Shown here piece by piece: positions 1 to 5,943 of a stretch of 6,087 nt of DNA. The notes beneath the pieces were generated by a model, which was given only the letters and a program-made list of their open reading frames with translations, was not told the DNA's origin and searched no databases. This DNA comes from an uncultured Eubacteriales bacterium (GTDB lineage: Bacteria; Bacillota; Clostridia; Oscillospirales; CAG-272), in contig USGH01000168.1 in NCBI GenBank assembly GCA_900554225.1, positions 1 to 6,087 of the forward strand. Reading direction: 5' to 3'. The position numbers and the translations under genes are program-made. Position 1 is the stretch's first letter. Every line of letters starts with the position of its first letter.

Positions 1-72
1 AGCCAGCTCACGGTATCGGTAGCCGGTGTAGTCGGTGCCTATCTGACGGAGCTGCTGCAGGGGATACTATAA
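1..72 (+). CDS. 3' end of an unrecognised protein gene (partial)
   Basis: Frame 1 is open from the window edge to a TAA stop at 70-72 and gives 23 residues ending in LTELLQGIL. The tail is mostly hydrophobic (VSVAGVVGAYL) and could be a final membrane helix or a buried amphipathic helix. Third codon positions are often G or C, as in the recognised genes downstream. The other forward frames and the reverse frames are closed, or open only into low-complexity peptide. No family can be recognised from so short a tail. The tRNA promoter begins about 100 bases downstream, so this gene probably ends its own transcription unit here. Confidence 0.55.
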   Translation, partial: SQLTVSVAGVVGAYLTELLQGIL

Positions 73-96
73 CAAAACCACACGAACTCTCTCCGC

Positions 97-118
97 GCGG
101 ACAGCTGCCGCACTTTTT
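97..118 (+). terminator. weak candidate terminator after the upstream gene
   Basis: GCGG (97-100) can pair with CCGC (108-111) around a 7-base loop, and five T follow at 114-118. The stem is only 4 bp and two bases separate it from the T run, so this is a poor intrinsic terminator. It is listed because it lies just after the stop codon at 72 and before the tRNA promoter, where a terminator would be expected. Confidence 0.25.
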
Positions 119-138
119 GTCCCACTTTGTACAATCGC

Positions 139-198
139 GAAAATTTCCAAAAAATCTTTCCAAAACCTATTGACAAACCGGGACAAGTGTGGTATCAT
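139..198 (+). promoter_or_regulatory. sigma-A-type promoter of the tRNA-Arg gene, with an A/T-rich upstream element
   Basis: A perfect -35 box TTGACA (170-175) is separated by exactly 17 bases from a -10 box TATCAT (193-198). Transcription should start near 205, about 19 bases before the mature tRNA. The stretch from about 139 to 169 is rich in A and T runs (AAAATTT, AAAAAA, AAAA) and sits where an UP element would contact the RNA polymerase alpha subunit, as is common at strong stable-RNA promoters. The assignment rests on consensus match, spacing and position. Confidence 0.85.
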
Positions 199-223
199 AT
201 ATGAGCGTTCAGAAAGAGCGTGT

Positions 224-299
224 GCGCCCTTAGCTCAGCGGATAGAGTGCCCGGCTACGAACCGGTAGGTCGTAGGTTCGAATCCTATAGGGCGCGCCA
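224..299 (+). tRNA. tRNA-Arg, anticodon ACG
   Basis: A 76-base cloverleaf including an encoded CCA (297-299). The acceptor stem is 224-230 with 289-295, all seven pairs intact, and the discriminator is G296. The D stem is GCTC/GAGT (233-236, 245-248). The anticodon loop CTACGAA (255-261) carries ACG at 257-259. The T stem is 272-276 with 284-288, and the T loop TTCGAAT is canonical. In bacteria, A34 of this anticodon is normally deaminated to inosine by TadA so that CGU, CGC and CGA are read. One oddity is that the first anticodon-stem pair (C250 and T266, tRNA positions 27-43) is mismatched. The gene stands alone between its own promoter and terminator. Confidence 0.96.
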
Positions 300-336
300 A
301 AATACGAGATGTCGATACGATGTCTCGTATTTTTTT
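299..336 (+). terminator. intrinsic terminator of the tRNA-Arg gene
   Basis: AAAATACGAGA (299-309) pairs perfectly with TCTCGTATTTT (323-333), an 11-bp stem around a 13-base loop. The run of seven T at 330-336 overlaps the 3' arm. The stem abuts the encoded CCA of the tRNA, so the transcript is very short. The A run on the 5' side might let it also work weakly on the opposite strand. Confidence 0.88.
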
Positions 337-360
337 GCTTTTTCCACAGTGCATGGATTC

Positions 361-392
361 CCTGCCTCGCCTATGCGCGTAGAACAGGCAGG
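361..392. repeat. inverted repeat: two-part hairpin
   Basis: CCTGCCT (361-367) pairs perfectly with AGGCAGG (386-392). Inside, after a symmetric 3x3 internal loop, CTAT (371-374) pairs with GTAG (379-382, one G-T pair) around a GCGC loop. No T run follows, so it is not an intrinsic terminator by itself. The function is unknown. Confidence 0.6.
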
Positions 393-398
393 CAATGC

Positions 399-426
399 AA
401 GCAGAGGGAGGATTCGCTCTGCTTTT
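399..426 (+). terminator. hairpin with short T tract, weak terminator candidate
   Basis: AAGCAGAG (399-406) pairs perfectly with CTCTGCTT (417-424) around a 10-base loop, and four T at 423-426 end the element. The T tract is short for an intrinsic terminator. It may be a back-up for read-through from the tRNA, or a structural part of an unidentified transcript. Confidence 0.4.
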
Positions 427-525
427 CCAAAATAGGCAATATGTGTACCGTTCCAGGCAGCGATCCGCCGGCAATTCCATCCGCACCCGCATCCGTCTCC
501 CGCCACACCAATGTCCGTCTTCCAG

Positions 526-564
526 AAACCGTTCTGTCCGGACACCGGTCCGTGCGGTTTTTTT
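526..564 (+). terminator. terminator-like hairpin upstream of the glycosidase promoter
   Basis: AAACCG (526-531) pairs with CGGTTT (555-560). Inside, CGGAC (539-543) pairs with GTCCG (548-552) around an ACCG tetraloop. The two stems are separated by an asymmetric internal loop (7 and 2 bases). Seven T (558-564) follow on the plus strand. No gene is recognised just upstream, so either this insulates the downstream promoter from tRNA read-through or it ends an unrecognised transcript. Confidence 0.6.
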
Positions 565-594
565 GAATTTATTGTAGCTTTTCCCCACAATCGA

Positions 595-623
595 TTGCAA
601 TTTGCGCCGGGATATGCTATACT
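595..623 (+). promoter_or_regulatory. sigma-A-type promoter of the rightward operon
   Basis: A -35 box TTGCAA (595-600, four of six consensus bases) and a -10 box TATACT (618-623, five of six) are separated by the ideal 17 bases. Transcription should start near 630. That leaves a leader of about 70 bases before the ATG at 702, containing the hairpin described separately. The promoter lies just after the terminator-like element at 526-564. Confidence 0.8.
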
Positions 624-643
624 TGCGGTAGATCAATCTGTAA

Positions 644-701
644 AGGAGCACCCCTGCGGCAGGCAGTGCCATACACGCGCCGCAGCGGTAAATATTCTCC
701 T
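644..701 (+). promoter_or_regulatory. structured leader that can pair with the Shine-Dalgarno sequence
   Basis: CTGCGGC (654-660) pairs perfectly with GCCGCAG (679-685). After one C-C mismatch the stem continues as ACC (650-652) with GGT (687-689), giving 10 bp. Beyond an internal loop, AGGAG (644-648), the only good Shine-Dalgarno sequence, is complementary to CTCCT (697-701), which abuts the ATG at 702. Two states can be pictured. With only the inner stem formed, AAGGAG is brought to about 13 unpaired bases from the ATG. With the outer stem formed, the site is hidden. No known riboswitch class is recognised. Regulation is inference; the complementarity is directly visible. Confidence 0.55.
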
Positions 702-2438
702 ATGAATCTGCATATCGGCATCCAGAACGAAGCGTATAAGCTCACCTGCGGCACGGACATTCTCTCACGGCGCGCGCAAATCAACGGTTTTCCGCAGGAG
801 ATCTCCCTCTCGGCAGCCCAAAACGACACCGCCGCATTTGAGATTGTTTTCTACGGCGACTGCGATTTTCTGCTCACGACCGGACGCGGCTATCGCATTG
901 CGCAGGACTGGTCTCTCCCGACGGTGCGTGTGGCAATCCATGCTCTGACCGACGGCGTATCCTATCCGGCGACCGTGCAGCGGATCGACCAACACATCGA
1001 CGACGACAACAGAACCCGTGCGGACGCACTCCTCACCTCCGACAGCTTTATCCTGAAACGTGACGCGACCCACTCTCTCTGGGCGGAAATCCGTCTGCCG
1101 GAGGACGCACACCCCGGAAATTGCGACTATGCCGTGACCTTCTATCAGTCCATGCGCAGCACCGATGAAACCGTCCTTGCCGAAGTGACCGCCCATGTAG
1201 AGATTCTGCCCTACCGGATGCCCACACCGCAGGAGTACCGCTTCCATCTCGATCTGTGGCAGCATTCCTCCAATCTCTCGCGCAAGCATGAGGTGCCGCT
1301 CTGGTCGGACGCGCATTTTGCCGTACTCGAAAACTATGTCCGCTCTCTCGGAGAACTCGGGCAGAAGGCGGCGACCATTGTGGCAAGCGATATTCCGTGG
1401 CAGGGACAGGGCTGTGTCAACGAGGAACGGCGCGGCGCGGATGACTACCAATACAACATACACTCGGTCTCAAAGGACAATTCCGGCGTGTTCCATTACG
1501 ACTATACCGCCATGCAGCGTTACATCGATCTGTGCGCGAAATACGGTATCGACCGCGAGATCTCCGTCTATGGGCTTTGCAACGTATGGGCACTTGCCGG
1601 AGAGGACGTCGCGCCCGATTATCCCGATGGGGTCCGCGTTTCCTACATCGACGAGGCGGACGGCTGCCGGCACTTTCTCCATTCCGCCGCGGAAATCGAC
1701 GACTACATCCGCTCCCTGTACGAATATTTCCGCGAGACCGGACAGCTGGACAAGGTGCGTCTTGCCGCGGATGAACCGGGAGATGTGGAAAAATACCGCC
1801 GGATCCTTTCGCATATCTTTGCCATCGCGCCCGGATTCCACTGCAAGGCGGCGATCAACCACGCGGAGTTCATCGGCGAATTCGGCGAAGAGGTGTACGA
1901 TTTCGCGCCGTACATCGACTGTGTGCTGGCGGAGTACGATAAGCTGCTCCACTATAAGGCGACAATGCGGGGCAAGCGGTTCCTCTGGTACGTCTGCTGC
2001 GGTCCCGAATTTCCGAACACCTTTCTGCGCAGCTCTCTCGCGGAATCCTACCTCATCGGGGTCATCACCTCCTTTGCCGGACTGGACGGATTTCTGCGCT
2101 GGAATTACACGGTGTTCAATGACGATCCACGCGCCGACATCCGCTACTACATCTTCCCTGCCGGCGACACGAATTTCGTCTATCCCGCAAAGAACGGCGC
2201 ACCGCTGCTGACCCTCCGCTACAAGGCTCTGCGCCGCGGGATTGAGCTGTATGAGCTTCTGGAACGCGCGAAGGAGACTGCACCGGATGCGGCACAGGCG
2301 GCGTTCGACACGCTGCTCCATACGGAAAAATGGGGAGATCCCACGGCACTGCGCGCATTGCCCGCGACACTTGATTATACCGCGTATGCCACGGTGCGCC
2401 GGAATCTCATCCTGGCACTCTCCGAAAAGCAAAAATGA
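702..2438 (+). CDS. DUF4091/GH123-like glycoside hydrolase, cytosolic
   Basis: A 578-residue protein with the architecture of GH123-like enzymes. Residues 1 to about 175 look like a beta-sandwich domain (SLSAAQNDTAAFEIVFYG). A central barrel-type region starts near 180 (HLDLWQHSSNL) and carries LAADEPGD, where D357-E358 match the adjacent Asp-Glu pair used by GH123 N-acetyl-beta-galactosaminidases in substrate-assisted catalysis. The DUF4091 region spans about 424-520 (WYVCCGPEFPNTFLRSSLAE, GLDGFLRWNY, RRGIELYELL). Expected role: removing sugar, possibly N-acetylhexosamine, from an oligosaccharide; the substrate is not known. There is no signal peptide, so it should act in the cytosol on imported sugars. 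The frame is open further upstream (GTG at 666, CTG at 654), but that stretch is the leader hairpin and its peptide looks non-conserved, so ATG 702 is preferred despite the distant Shine-Dalgarno. It is first in the operon, and its stop overlaps the next start (ATGA). Confidence 0.88.
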   Translation: MNLHIGIQNEAYKLTCGTDILSRRAQINGFPQEISLSAAQNDTAAFEIVFYGDCDFLLTTGRGYRIAQDWSLPTVRVAIHALTDGVSYPATVQRIDQHIDDDNRTRADALLTSDSFILKRDATHSLWAEIRLPEDAHPGNCDYAVTFYQSMRSTDETVLAEVTAHVEILPYRMPTPQEYRFHLDLWQHSSNLSRKHEVPLWSDAHFAVLENYVRSLGELGQKAATIVASDIPWQGQGCVNEERRGADDYQYNIHSVSKDNSGVFHYDYTAMQRYIDLCAKYGIDREISVYGLCNVWALAGEDVAPDYPDGVRVSYIDEADGCRHFLHSAAEIDDYIRSLYEYFRETGQLDKVRLAADEPGDVEKYRRILSHIFAIAPGFHCKAAINHAEFIGEFGEEVYDFAPYIDCVLAEYDKLLHYKATMRGKRFLWYVCCGPEFPNTFLRSSLAESYLIGVITSFAGLDGFLRWNYTVFNDDPRADIRYYIFPAGDTNFVYPAKNGAPLLTLRYKALRRGIELYELLERAKETAPDAAQAAFDTLLHTEKWGDPTALRALPATLDYTAYATVRRNLILALSEKQK

Positions 2439-2926
2439 AGCTTCTTGTCAGTGCATGTCTCCTCGGCTGTCCGTGTCGGTATGACGGAAGGTCCAGACCC
2501 TGCGATGCGGTACTTGCCCTGCGGGAAAAACACATACTCATCCCGTTCTGCCCGGAGATCTACGGCGGACTGCCCACCCCACGACCGCCTGCGGAGATCC
2601 GGGACGGCAGGCTCATCACAAAAGACGGCAGAGAGGTAACGGAAGCATATGAAAAGGGAGCGGAAACTGCCCTTGCGGTATACGACACCCTCGGCTGTGA
2701 CGGCGCAATCCTGAAAGCGAAAAGCCCCTCCTGCGGCGTCGGTCTGGTATACGACGGCACCTTCACAGGCACGCTTGTTCCGGGAGACGGAGTGACTGCC
2801 GCCTGTTTTCGCGCGCGTGGGATCCCCATCTGCACGGAGGAATGCCTTTTGCCGATGCTTTCTGCGGACACGACGGAGGATACATGCATATGCTGTAAGG
2901 AAAACGCCATAGAAACAAGGGGATAG
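2435..2926 (+). CDS. DUF523 family protein (TudS-like desulfidase relative)
   Basis: A 163-residue protein with the DUF523 signatures in order: SACLLGCPCRYDG (6-18), FCPEIYGGLPTPRPPAE (38-54), and ILKAKSPSCGVGLVYDGTF (92-110) followed by LVPGDGVTAACF. C8, C39 and C100 sit in the three conserved motifs. In the characterised member TudS, a thiouracil desulfidase, three conserved cysteines hold a [4Fe-4S] cluster that takes sulfur from the substrate. Here E41 of CPE and the serines of SPSC are the matching candidate active-site residues. A desulfidase role on a thiolated base is therefore plausible, but the true substrate is unknown. The C-terminus adds cysteines (CTEEC and CICC, 133-154) beyond the family core. 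The start overlaps the upstream stop by 4 bases and has no clear Shine-Dalgarno, suggesting translational coupling. Unlike some relatives, there is no fused DUF1722 domain. Confidence 0.9.
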   Translation: MKLLVSACLLGCPCRYDGRSRPCDAVLALREKHILIPFCPEIYGGLPTPRPPAEIRDGRLITKDGREVTEAYEKGAETALAVYDTLGCDGAILKAKSPSCGVGLVYDGTFTGTLVPGDGVTAACFRARGIPICTEECLLPMLSADTTEDTCICCKENAIETRG

Positions 2927-2929
2927 CTC

Positions 2930-3838
2930 ATGCGCGCATACGCCTTTACAAAAATGCACGGCTGCGGCAACGACTACATATGTATCGACCAGTTCTGCCC
3001 GCCGTATGTCCGCGATCCGTCCGCGCTTGCCCGCCAAATGTCCGACAGACACACCGCCGTCGGTTCGGACGGACTCATTCTGATCTGCCCGCCGGAGGAT
3101 CCCGCCAATCACGCGCGGATGCGTATGTACAATGCGGACGGCAGCGAGGGCAGGATGTGCGGCAACGGGATCCGCTGTGTCGGCAAATTTCTTATCGATC
3201 ACGGGTATGTCCGCGCTCCGGAGTTCCGCATAGAAACCGGTGCGGGTCTTCGGCTCGTGCGGCCGCTGATGGATGGCGGCGTATGTATCGGCGCGACGGT
3301 CGAGATGGGAAGGGCGGAATTTCCGGTGTGTGCCATACCAGGACAGCCGAAAAGCGGATCGGAGAACGCCGGGGCAGCGAAAATCCCGTTCTGGTGCGCG
3401 GGGACACGGTATTCCATGGTCGCGGTATCGATAGGCAATCCGCATGCCGTATGCTTTCCCGACCAATCGTTAAAGGATCTGCCGCTTGCGTCTCTTGCTG
3501 CCTCTGTCGTTTCAGCAGCCGCGGAGAAAGGCATCTTCCCGGACGGCGTGAACGTGGAAGTGGTGCGCCTTGTCGCAAAGGATCGGCTGGAGATGCGTGT
3601 ATACGAGCGCGGCAGCGGCGAAACGATGGCGTGCGGGACGGGTGCCTGTGCCACCGTATGTGCCGCGGTTCTGGAAGGAGCCTGTGCCATGGAGCATCCG
3701 ATCACAGTCGGTCTGCGCGGCGGTGAAGTCACGGTTACGGTACACAGCGATTTCCGTGTCACGCTCACGGGGCCTGCGGCGGTATCGTTCACGGGTATAT
3801 ACCGTGTCGGAGGGATATGCGGATGCGGTGTCGGATGA
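2930..3838 (+). CDS. dapF: diaminopimelate epimerase
   Basis: A 302-residue DapF, which interconverts LL- and meso-diaminopimelate in the cytosol without a cofactor, supplying lysine and peptidoglycan precursors. The N-terminus MRAYAFTKMHGCGNDYICID is typical. The two catalytic cysteines are C77 in MCGNGIRC and C235 in MACGTGACA. VGSDGLI (44-50), MYNADGSEGRMCGNG, SIGNPHAV (167-174) and YERGSGET (225-232, with E226-R227) are all present. It is longer than a usual DapF (about 270-280 residues) because of a polar insertion at about 138-155 and a short C-terminal tail, ICGCGVG, created where it runs into dapL. A good Shine-Dalgarno, AAGGGG (2917-2922), lies 7 bases before the ATG, and the gap to the upstream stop is 3 bases. 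The neighbour dapL makes its substrate. Confidence 0.97.
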   Translation: MRAYAFTKMHGCGNDYICIDQFCPPYVRDPSALARQMSDRHTAVGSDGLILICPPEDPANHARMRMYNADGSEGRMCGNGIRCVGKFLIDHGYVRAPEFRIETGAGLRLVRPLMDGGVCIGATVEMGRAEFPVCAIPGQPKSGSENAGAAKIPFWCAGTRYSMVAVSIGNPHAVCFPDQSLKDLPLASLAASVVSAAAEKGIFPDGVNVEVVRLVAKDRLEMRVYERGSGETMACGTGACATVCAAVLEGACAMEHPITVGLRGGEVTVTVHSDFRVTLTGPAAVSFTGIYRVGGICGCGVG

Positions 3839-5001
3839 ATGCGCATTTTGCCGCACTGCCGGAGAACTATCTTTTCTCGACGATCCGTCGGCGGGTGGAC
3901 GCATACCAGTCGGCGCATCCGGAAAAGCGGATTCTTTCACTCGGCATCGGGGATGTGACCCGTCCGTTATCCGCCTCATCCGTGGATGCGATGTGTTCCG
4001 CGGCACAGGAGCTGTCGGTGCAGGAGACCTTTCGCGGGTATCCGCCGGATGCGGGGTACGATTTTCTCCGGGACGCGATCTGCCGCCATTATGCCGCATA
4101 CGGTGTGGTGCTTGCCCGGGAGGAGATATACTGCGGCGACGGGGCGAAATCGGATCTCGGCAATCTCACGGACATTTTCGGCGACAACGAGGTATGGATC
4201 CCGGATCCGGTCTACCCGGCATATGTGGACGCAAACGTGATGGCCGGACGGCGGATCCGGTATCTTCAAGGCGGTGCGGATACCCTGCCCTCCCCGGATG
4301 AAACGGCGGATGGCGAGGGATACGTCGTCTATCTCTGCTCACCGAACAATCCGACCGGTGCCGCCTACGACCGCGACGGACTTGCCGCATGGGTCCGATT
4401 CGCCCTGCGCACGGGCTCGGTCCTCCTGTACGACGCCGCCTACGAAGCATTTATCACGACCGACGCGCCGCACAGCATATTTGCAATCCCGGGCAGTCGG
4501 GAATGCGCCATAGAGATCGGCAGCTTTTCGAAATGCGCCGGCTTCACCGGGGTACGCTGCGGCTGGGTGGTGATCCCGCGTGCGCTGTCGTCCCATGGCG
4601 TATCGATCGGCAGTCTATGGGCAAGGCGGCAGGCGGCGAAATACAACGGAGTTTCCTATCCGGTGCAACGTGCGGCGGAGGCTGCATTTTCCACGGACGG
4701 CTGGGCGGAATGTCAGAAAAATATAGCGTATTACAGGCAAAATGCCACGGCACTCGGCGCGCTTCTCACCGAAAAGGGGATCGACTACACCGGGGGAGTG
4801 GATGCACCGTATCTCTGGATGCGTTGTCCGGGCGGCATGGGATCGTGGGATTTCTTCACGTATCTGTTGGAGTGTGCGCAGGTGGTCGGCACACCGGGGA
4901 TCGGTTTTGGCAAAAATGGGGAAGGCAGATTCCGGTTGACGGCATTCGGAACGCACGAGAATACAGCGACAGCGATCGACAGACTGCGGCGGGTGCTGTA
5001 A
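3823..5001 (+). CDS. dapL: LL-diaminopimelate aminotransferase
   Basis: A 392-residue class I/II PLP aminotransferase of the DapL type. DapL converts tetrahydrodipicolinate and glutamate directly to LL-DAP, bypassing the succinyl/acetyl branch (DapD/C/E). Family motifs in order: LPENYLFSTI, LSLGIGDVTRPL, FRGYPPDAGYDFLR, GDGAKSDLGN, DPVYPAYVDANVMAGR, YLCSPNNPTG, LLYDAAYEAFI, SFSKCAGFTGVRCGW (PLP lysine K237), KYNGVSYPVQRAAEAA, GGVDAPYLWM and GTPGIGFGKNGEGRFRLTAFG. Length is close to the usual 400 or so. Three in-frame ATGs are possible. GGAGG (3809-3813) lies 9 bases before ATG 3823, so that start is chosen. ATG 3817 is too close to it. ATG 3835 (388 residues, ATGA overlap with the dapF stop) matches family N-termini best and is the main alternative. 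Both preferred starts lie inside the end of dapF, so translation is likely coupled. Confidence 0.96.
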   Translation: MRCRMNAHFAALPENYLFSTIRRRVDAYQSAHPEKRILSLGIGDVTRPLSASSVDAMCSAAQELSVQETFRGYPPDAGYDFLRDAICRHYAAYGVVLAREEIYCGDGAKSDLGNLTDIFGDNEVWIPDPVYPAYVDANVMAGRRIRYLQGGADTLPSPDETADGEGYVVYLCSPNNPTGAAYDRDGLAAWVRFALRTGSVLLYDAAYEAFITTDAPHSIFAIPGSRECAIEIGSFSKCAGFTGVRCGWVVIPRALSSHGVSIGSLWARRQAAKYNGVSYPVQRAAEAAFSTDGWAECQKNIAYYRQNATALGALLTEKGIDYTGGVDAPYLWMRCPGGMGSWDFFTYLLECAQVVGTPGIGFGKNGEGRFRLTAFGTHENTATAIDRLRRVL

Positions 5002-5025
5002 CGGTCTGGCATATCCCATTCTGGC

Positions 5026-5031
5026 TATACT
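5026..5031 (+). promoter_or_regulatory. weak candidate internal promoter (-10 only)
   Basis: TATACT (5026-5031) matches a -10 box and is identical to the one of the operon promoter at 618-623. The bases 17 upstream (about 5003-5008, GGTCTG) are a poor -35. It lies in the 70-base gap between dapL and the hydrolase gene, the largest gap in the run. No terminator is seen in this gap, so read-through from dapL is also likely. Confidence 0.3.
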
Positions 5032-5071
5032 ACAAAAGAAGAGAAGTTTAAGGAAAACGAGGTTTACACAA

Positions 5072-5914
5072 ATGCAATCGGTTCAGAATTTATTCCGCAG
5101 ATACACCTTTACCGCTGCGGACGGCTTCACGATGCCCTATCGGCTCTACATTCCGAAGAATTATGACTGCGGTGAGCGGTATCCGCTTGTGGTATATCTG
5201 CATGGAGCGGGCGGTTGCGGCGAGGACAACGAACGGCAGCTGGACGTACTGGAGTACGCGTTCCGCAACGAACGTTCTCCGTTATACGGCGCGGTGATTC
5301 TTGCGCCGCAGATGGGGGAGAAGTCGCAGTGGGTAAACGCGCCCTATGAGAGTGGGCAATATTGTGTCGCGGAAACCCCGGAATCCGTGGAGCTGCGGAC
5401 GGTACTCGCAATCATGGGGTACATAAAGAGCTTTTGCAACATTGACGAAGATCGGGTCTATGCGATTGGCACGTCGCTTGGCGGTTTCGGCGTATGGGAT
5501 CTGCTCGTGCGGCACGGCAAGCTGTTTGCAGCGGGAATCCCCGTATGCGGCGGCTGTGACGCAACCCATGCAGCGTCTCTCACGCAGATTCCGATCTGGG
5601 CATTCCACGGCTCCGAGGACAAAGCGGTACTGCCGGACGGCGATCGTCTGATGTACGCCTGCATCCGTAAAAACGGCGGGATCCTTGCGCGCTATACGGA
5701 ATACACCGGCTGCGAACACGCGATCTGGGATCTCGTCTACAGCGATCGCGAGGTATTTGAGTGGCTGTTCTCCCAGTCCCGGCACGATCGGCGCATTGCC
5801 TGGGAAAAGGCAGCCCGCAATCGCAAAAAAGCCATCGCGGCGGGTGGTGGGATCGGCGCGCTCCTGCTCACCGGTGCCGCCATCTGGCTCGGCTCCCGGA
5901 AGCGTCGGAAGTAA
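5072..5914 (+). CDS. alpha/beta hydrolase (esterase-like) with C-terminal membrane segment
   Basis: A 280-residue serine hydrolase of the dienelactone/prolyl-oligopeptidase-like esterase type. The start of the fold is visible as YRLYIPKNY (23-31) and YPLVVYLHGAGGCGED (37-52), which includes the oxyanion HGAGG. The nucleophile elbow is GTSLGG (S135), the acid is probably D183 in HGSEDKAV, and the base is H216 in GCEHAIWD. These give a complete Ser-Asp-His triad. Relatives cleave carboxylic esters, including acyl or feruloyl groups on sugars; the substrate here is unknown. There is no N-terminal signal peptide. A basic stretch (about 238-253) leads to a hydrophobic, glycine/alanine-rich segment (about 254-273) ending in SRKRRK, which looks like a C-terminal membrane anchor. 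GAGG (5059-5062) lies 9 bases before the ATG. The SGNH esterase gene follows 29 bases after the stop. Confidence 0.88.
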   Translation: MQSVQNLFRRYTFTAADGFTMPYRLYIPKNYDCGERYPLVVYLHGAGGCGEDNERQLDVLEYAFRNERSPLYGAVILAPQMGEKSQWVNAPYESGQYCVAETPESVELRTVLAIMGYIKSFCNIDEDRVYAIGTSLGGFGVWDLLVRHGKLFAAGIPVCGGCDATHAASLTQIPIWAFHGSEDKAVLPDGDRLMYACIRKNGGILARYTEYTGCEHAIWDLVYSDREVFEWLFSQSRHDRRIAWEKAARNRKKAIAAGGGIGALLLTGAAIWLGSRKRRK

Positions 5915-5943
5915 CGGATAACGAATAGAGAAAGGACTGCACA

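Larger units (their letters stand above)
337..594. other. gene-free spacer with two hairpins and a terminator-like element
   Basis: I find no convincing protein gene here. Short open frames on both strands lack ribosome binding sites and give arginine- and cysteine-rich peptides typical of shadow frames. Three structured elements are visible: a hairpin at 361-392, a hairpin with a short T tract at 399-426, and a terminator-like hairpin at 526-564. The stretch from about 470 to 525 is unusually rich in C and poor in G on the plus strand. No clear promoter is seen inside the spacer, so a small RNA cannot be claimed, but the structures and the closing terminator leave it possible. Confidence 0.6.

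Noticed and set aside
224..299. tRNA-Arg as the attachment site of an integrated element
   Set aside because: tRNA-Arg genes are common integration targets, but I found no integrase gene and no second copy of the tRNA 3' end in the window. The downstream genes look like ordinary chromosomal genes.
220..435. Plus-strand open frame covering the tRNA
   Set aside because: It starts inside the tRNA leader and reads through the tRNA and its terminator. It has no Shine-Dalgarno and no recognisable protein.
235..672. 145-codon minus-strand open frame over the tRNA and the spacer
   Set aside because: Its C-terminus contains PIGFEPTTYRF, the familiar artefact made by translating the antisense of a tRNA T arm and anticodon region. 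The rest is arginine-rich, has no ribosome binding site, and crosses the promoter and terminators of the plus strand.
666..701. Upstream extension of the glycosidase to GTG 666 (or CTG 654)
   Set aside because: The extension is in frame, but GTG 666 is 17 bases from AAGGAG, the sequence is the two arms and loop of a stable hairpin, and the encoded peptide is basic and unlike the family N-terminus. CTG 654 has better spacing but is a rare start. ATG 702 is preferred, with some doubt.
765..2432. Long frames opposite or overlapping the glycosidase (765-1463 minus, 1470-2432 minus, 1288-2211 plus)
   Set aside because: All are shadows of the glycosidase gene. The plus-strand frame is a Ser/Arg/Thr-rich out-of-frame reading, and none has a ribosome site or recognisable domain.
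2375..3466. 363-codon minus-strand open frame opposite the DUF523 gene and dapF
   Set aside because: It lies antisense to two firmly recognised genes, has low-complexity Arg/Ala/His-rich sequence, and shows no family motif. Long antisense frames are common in GC-rich coding DNA.
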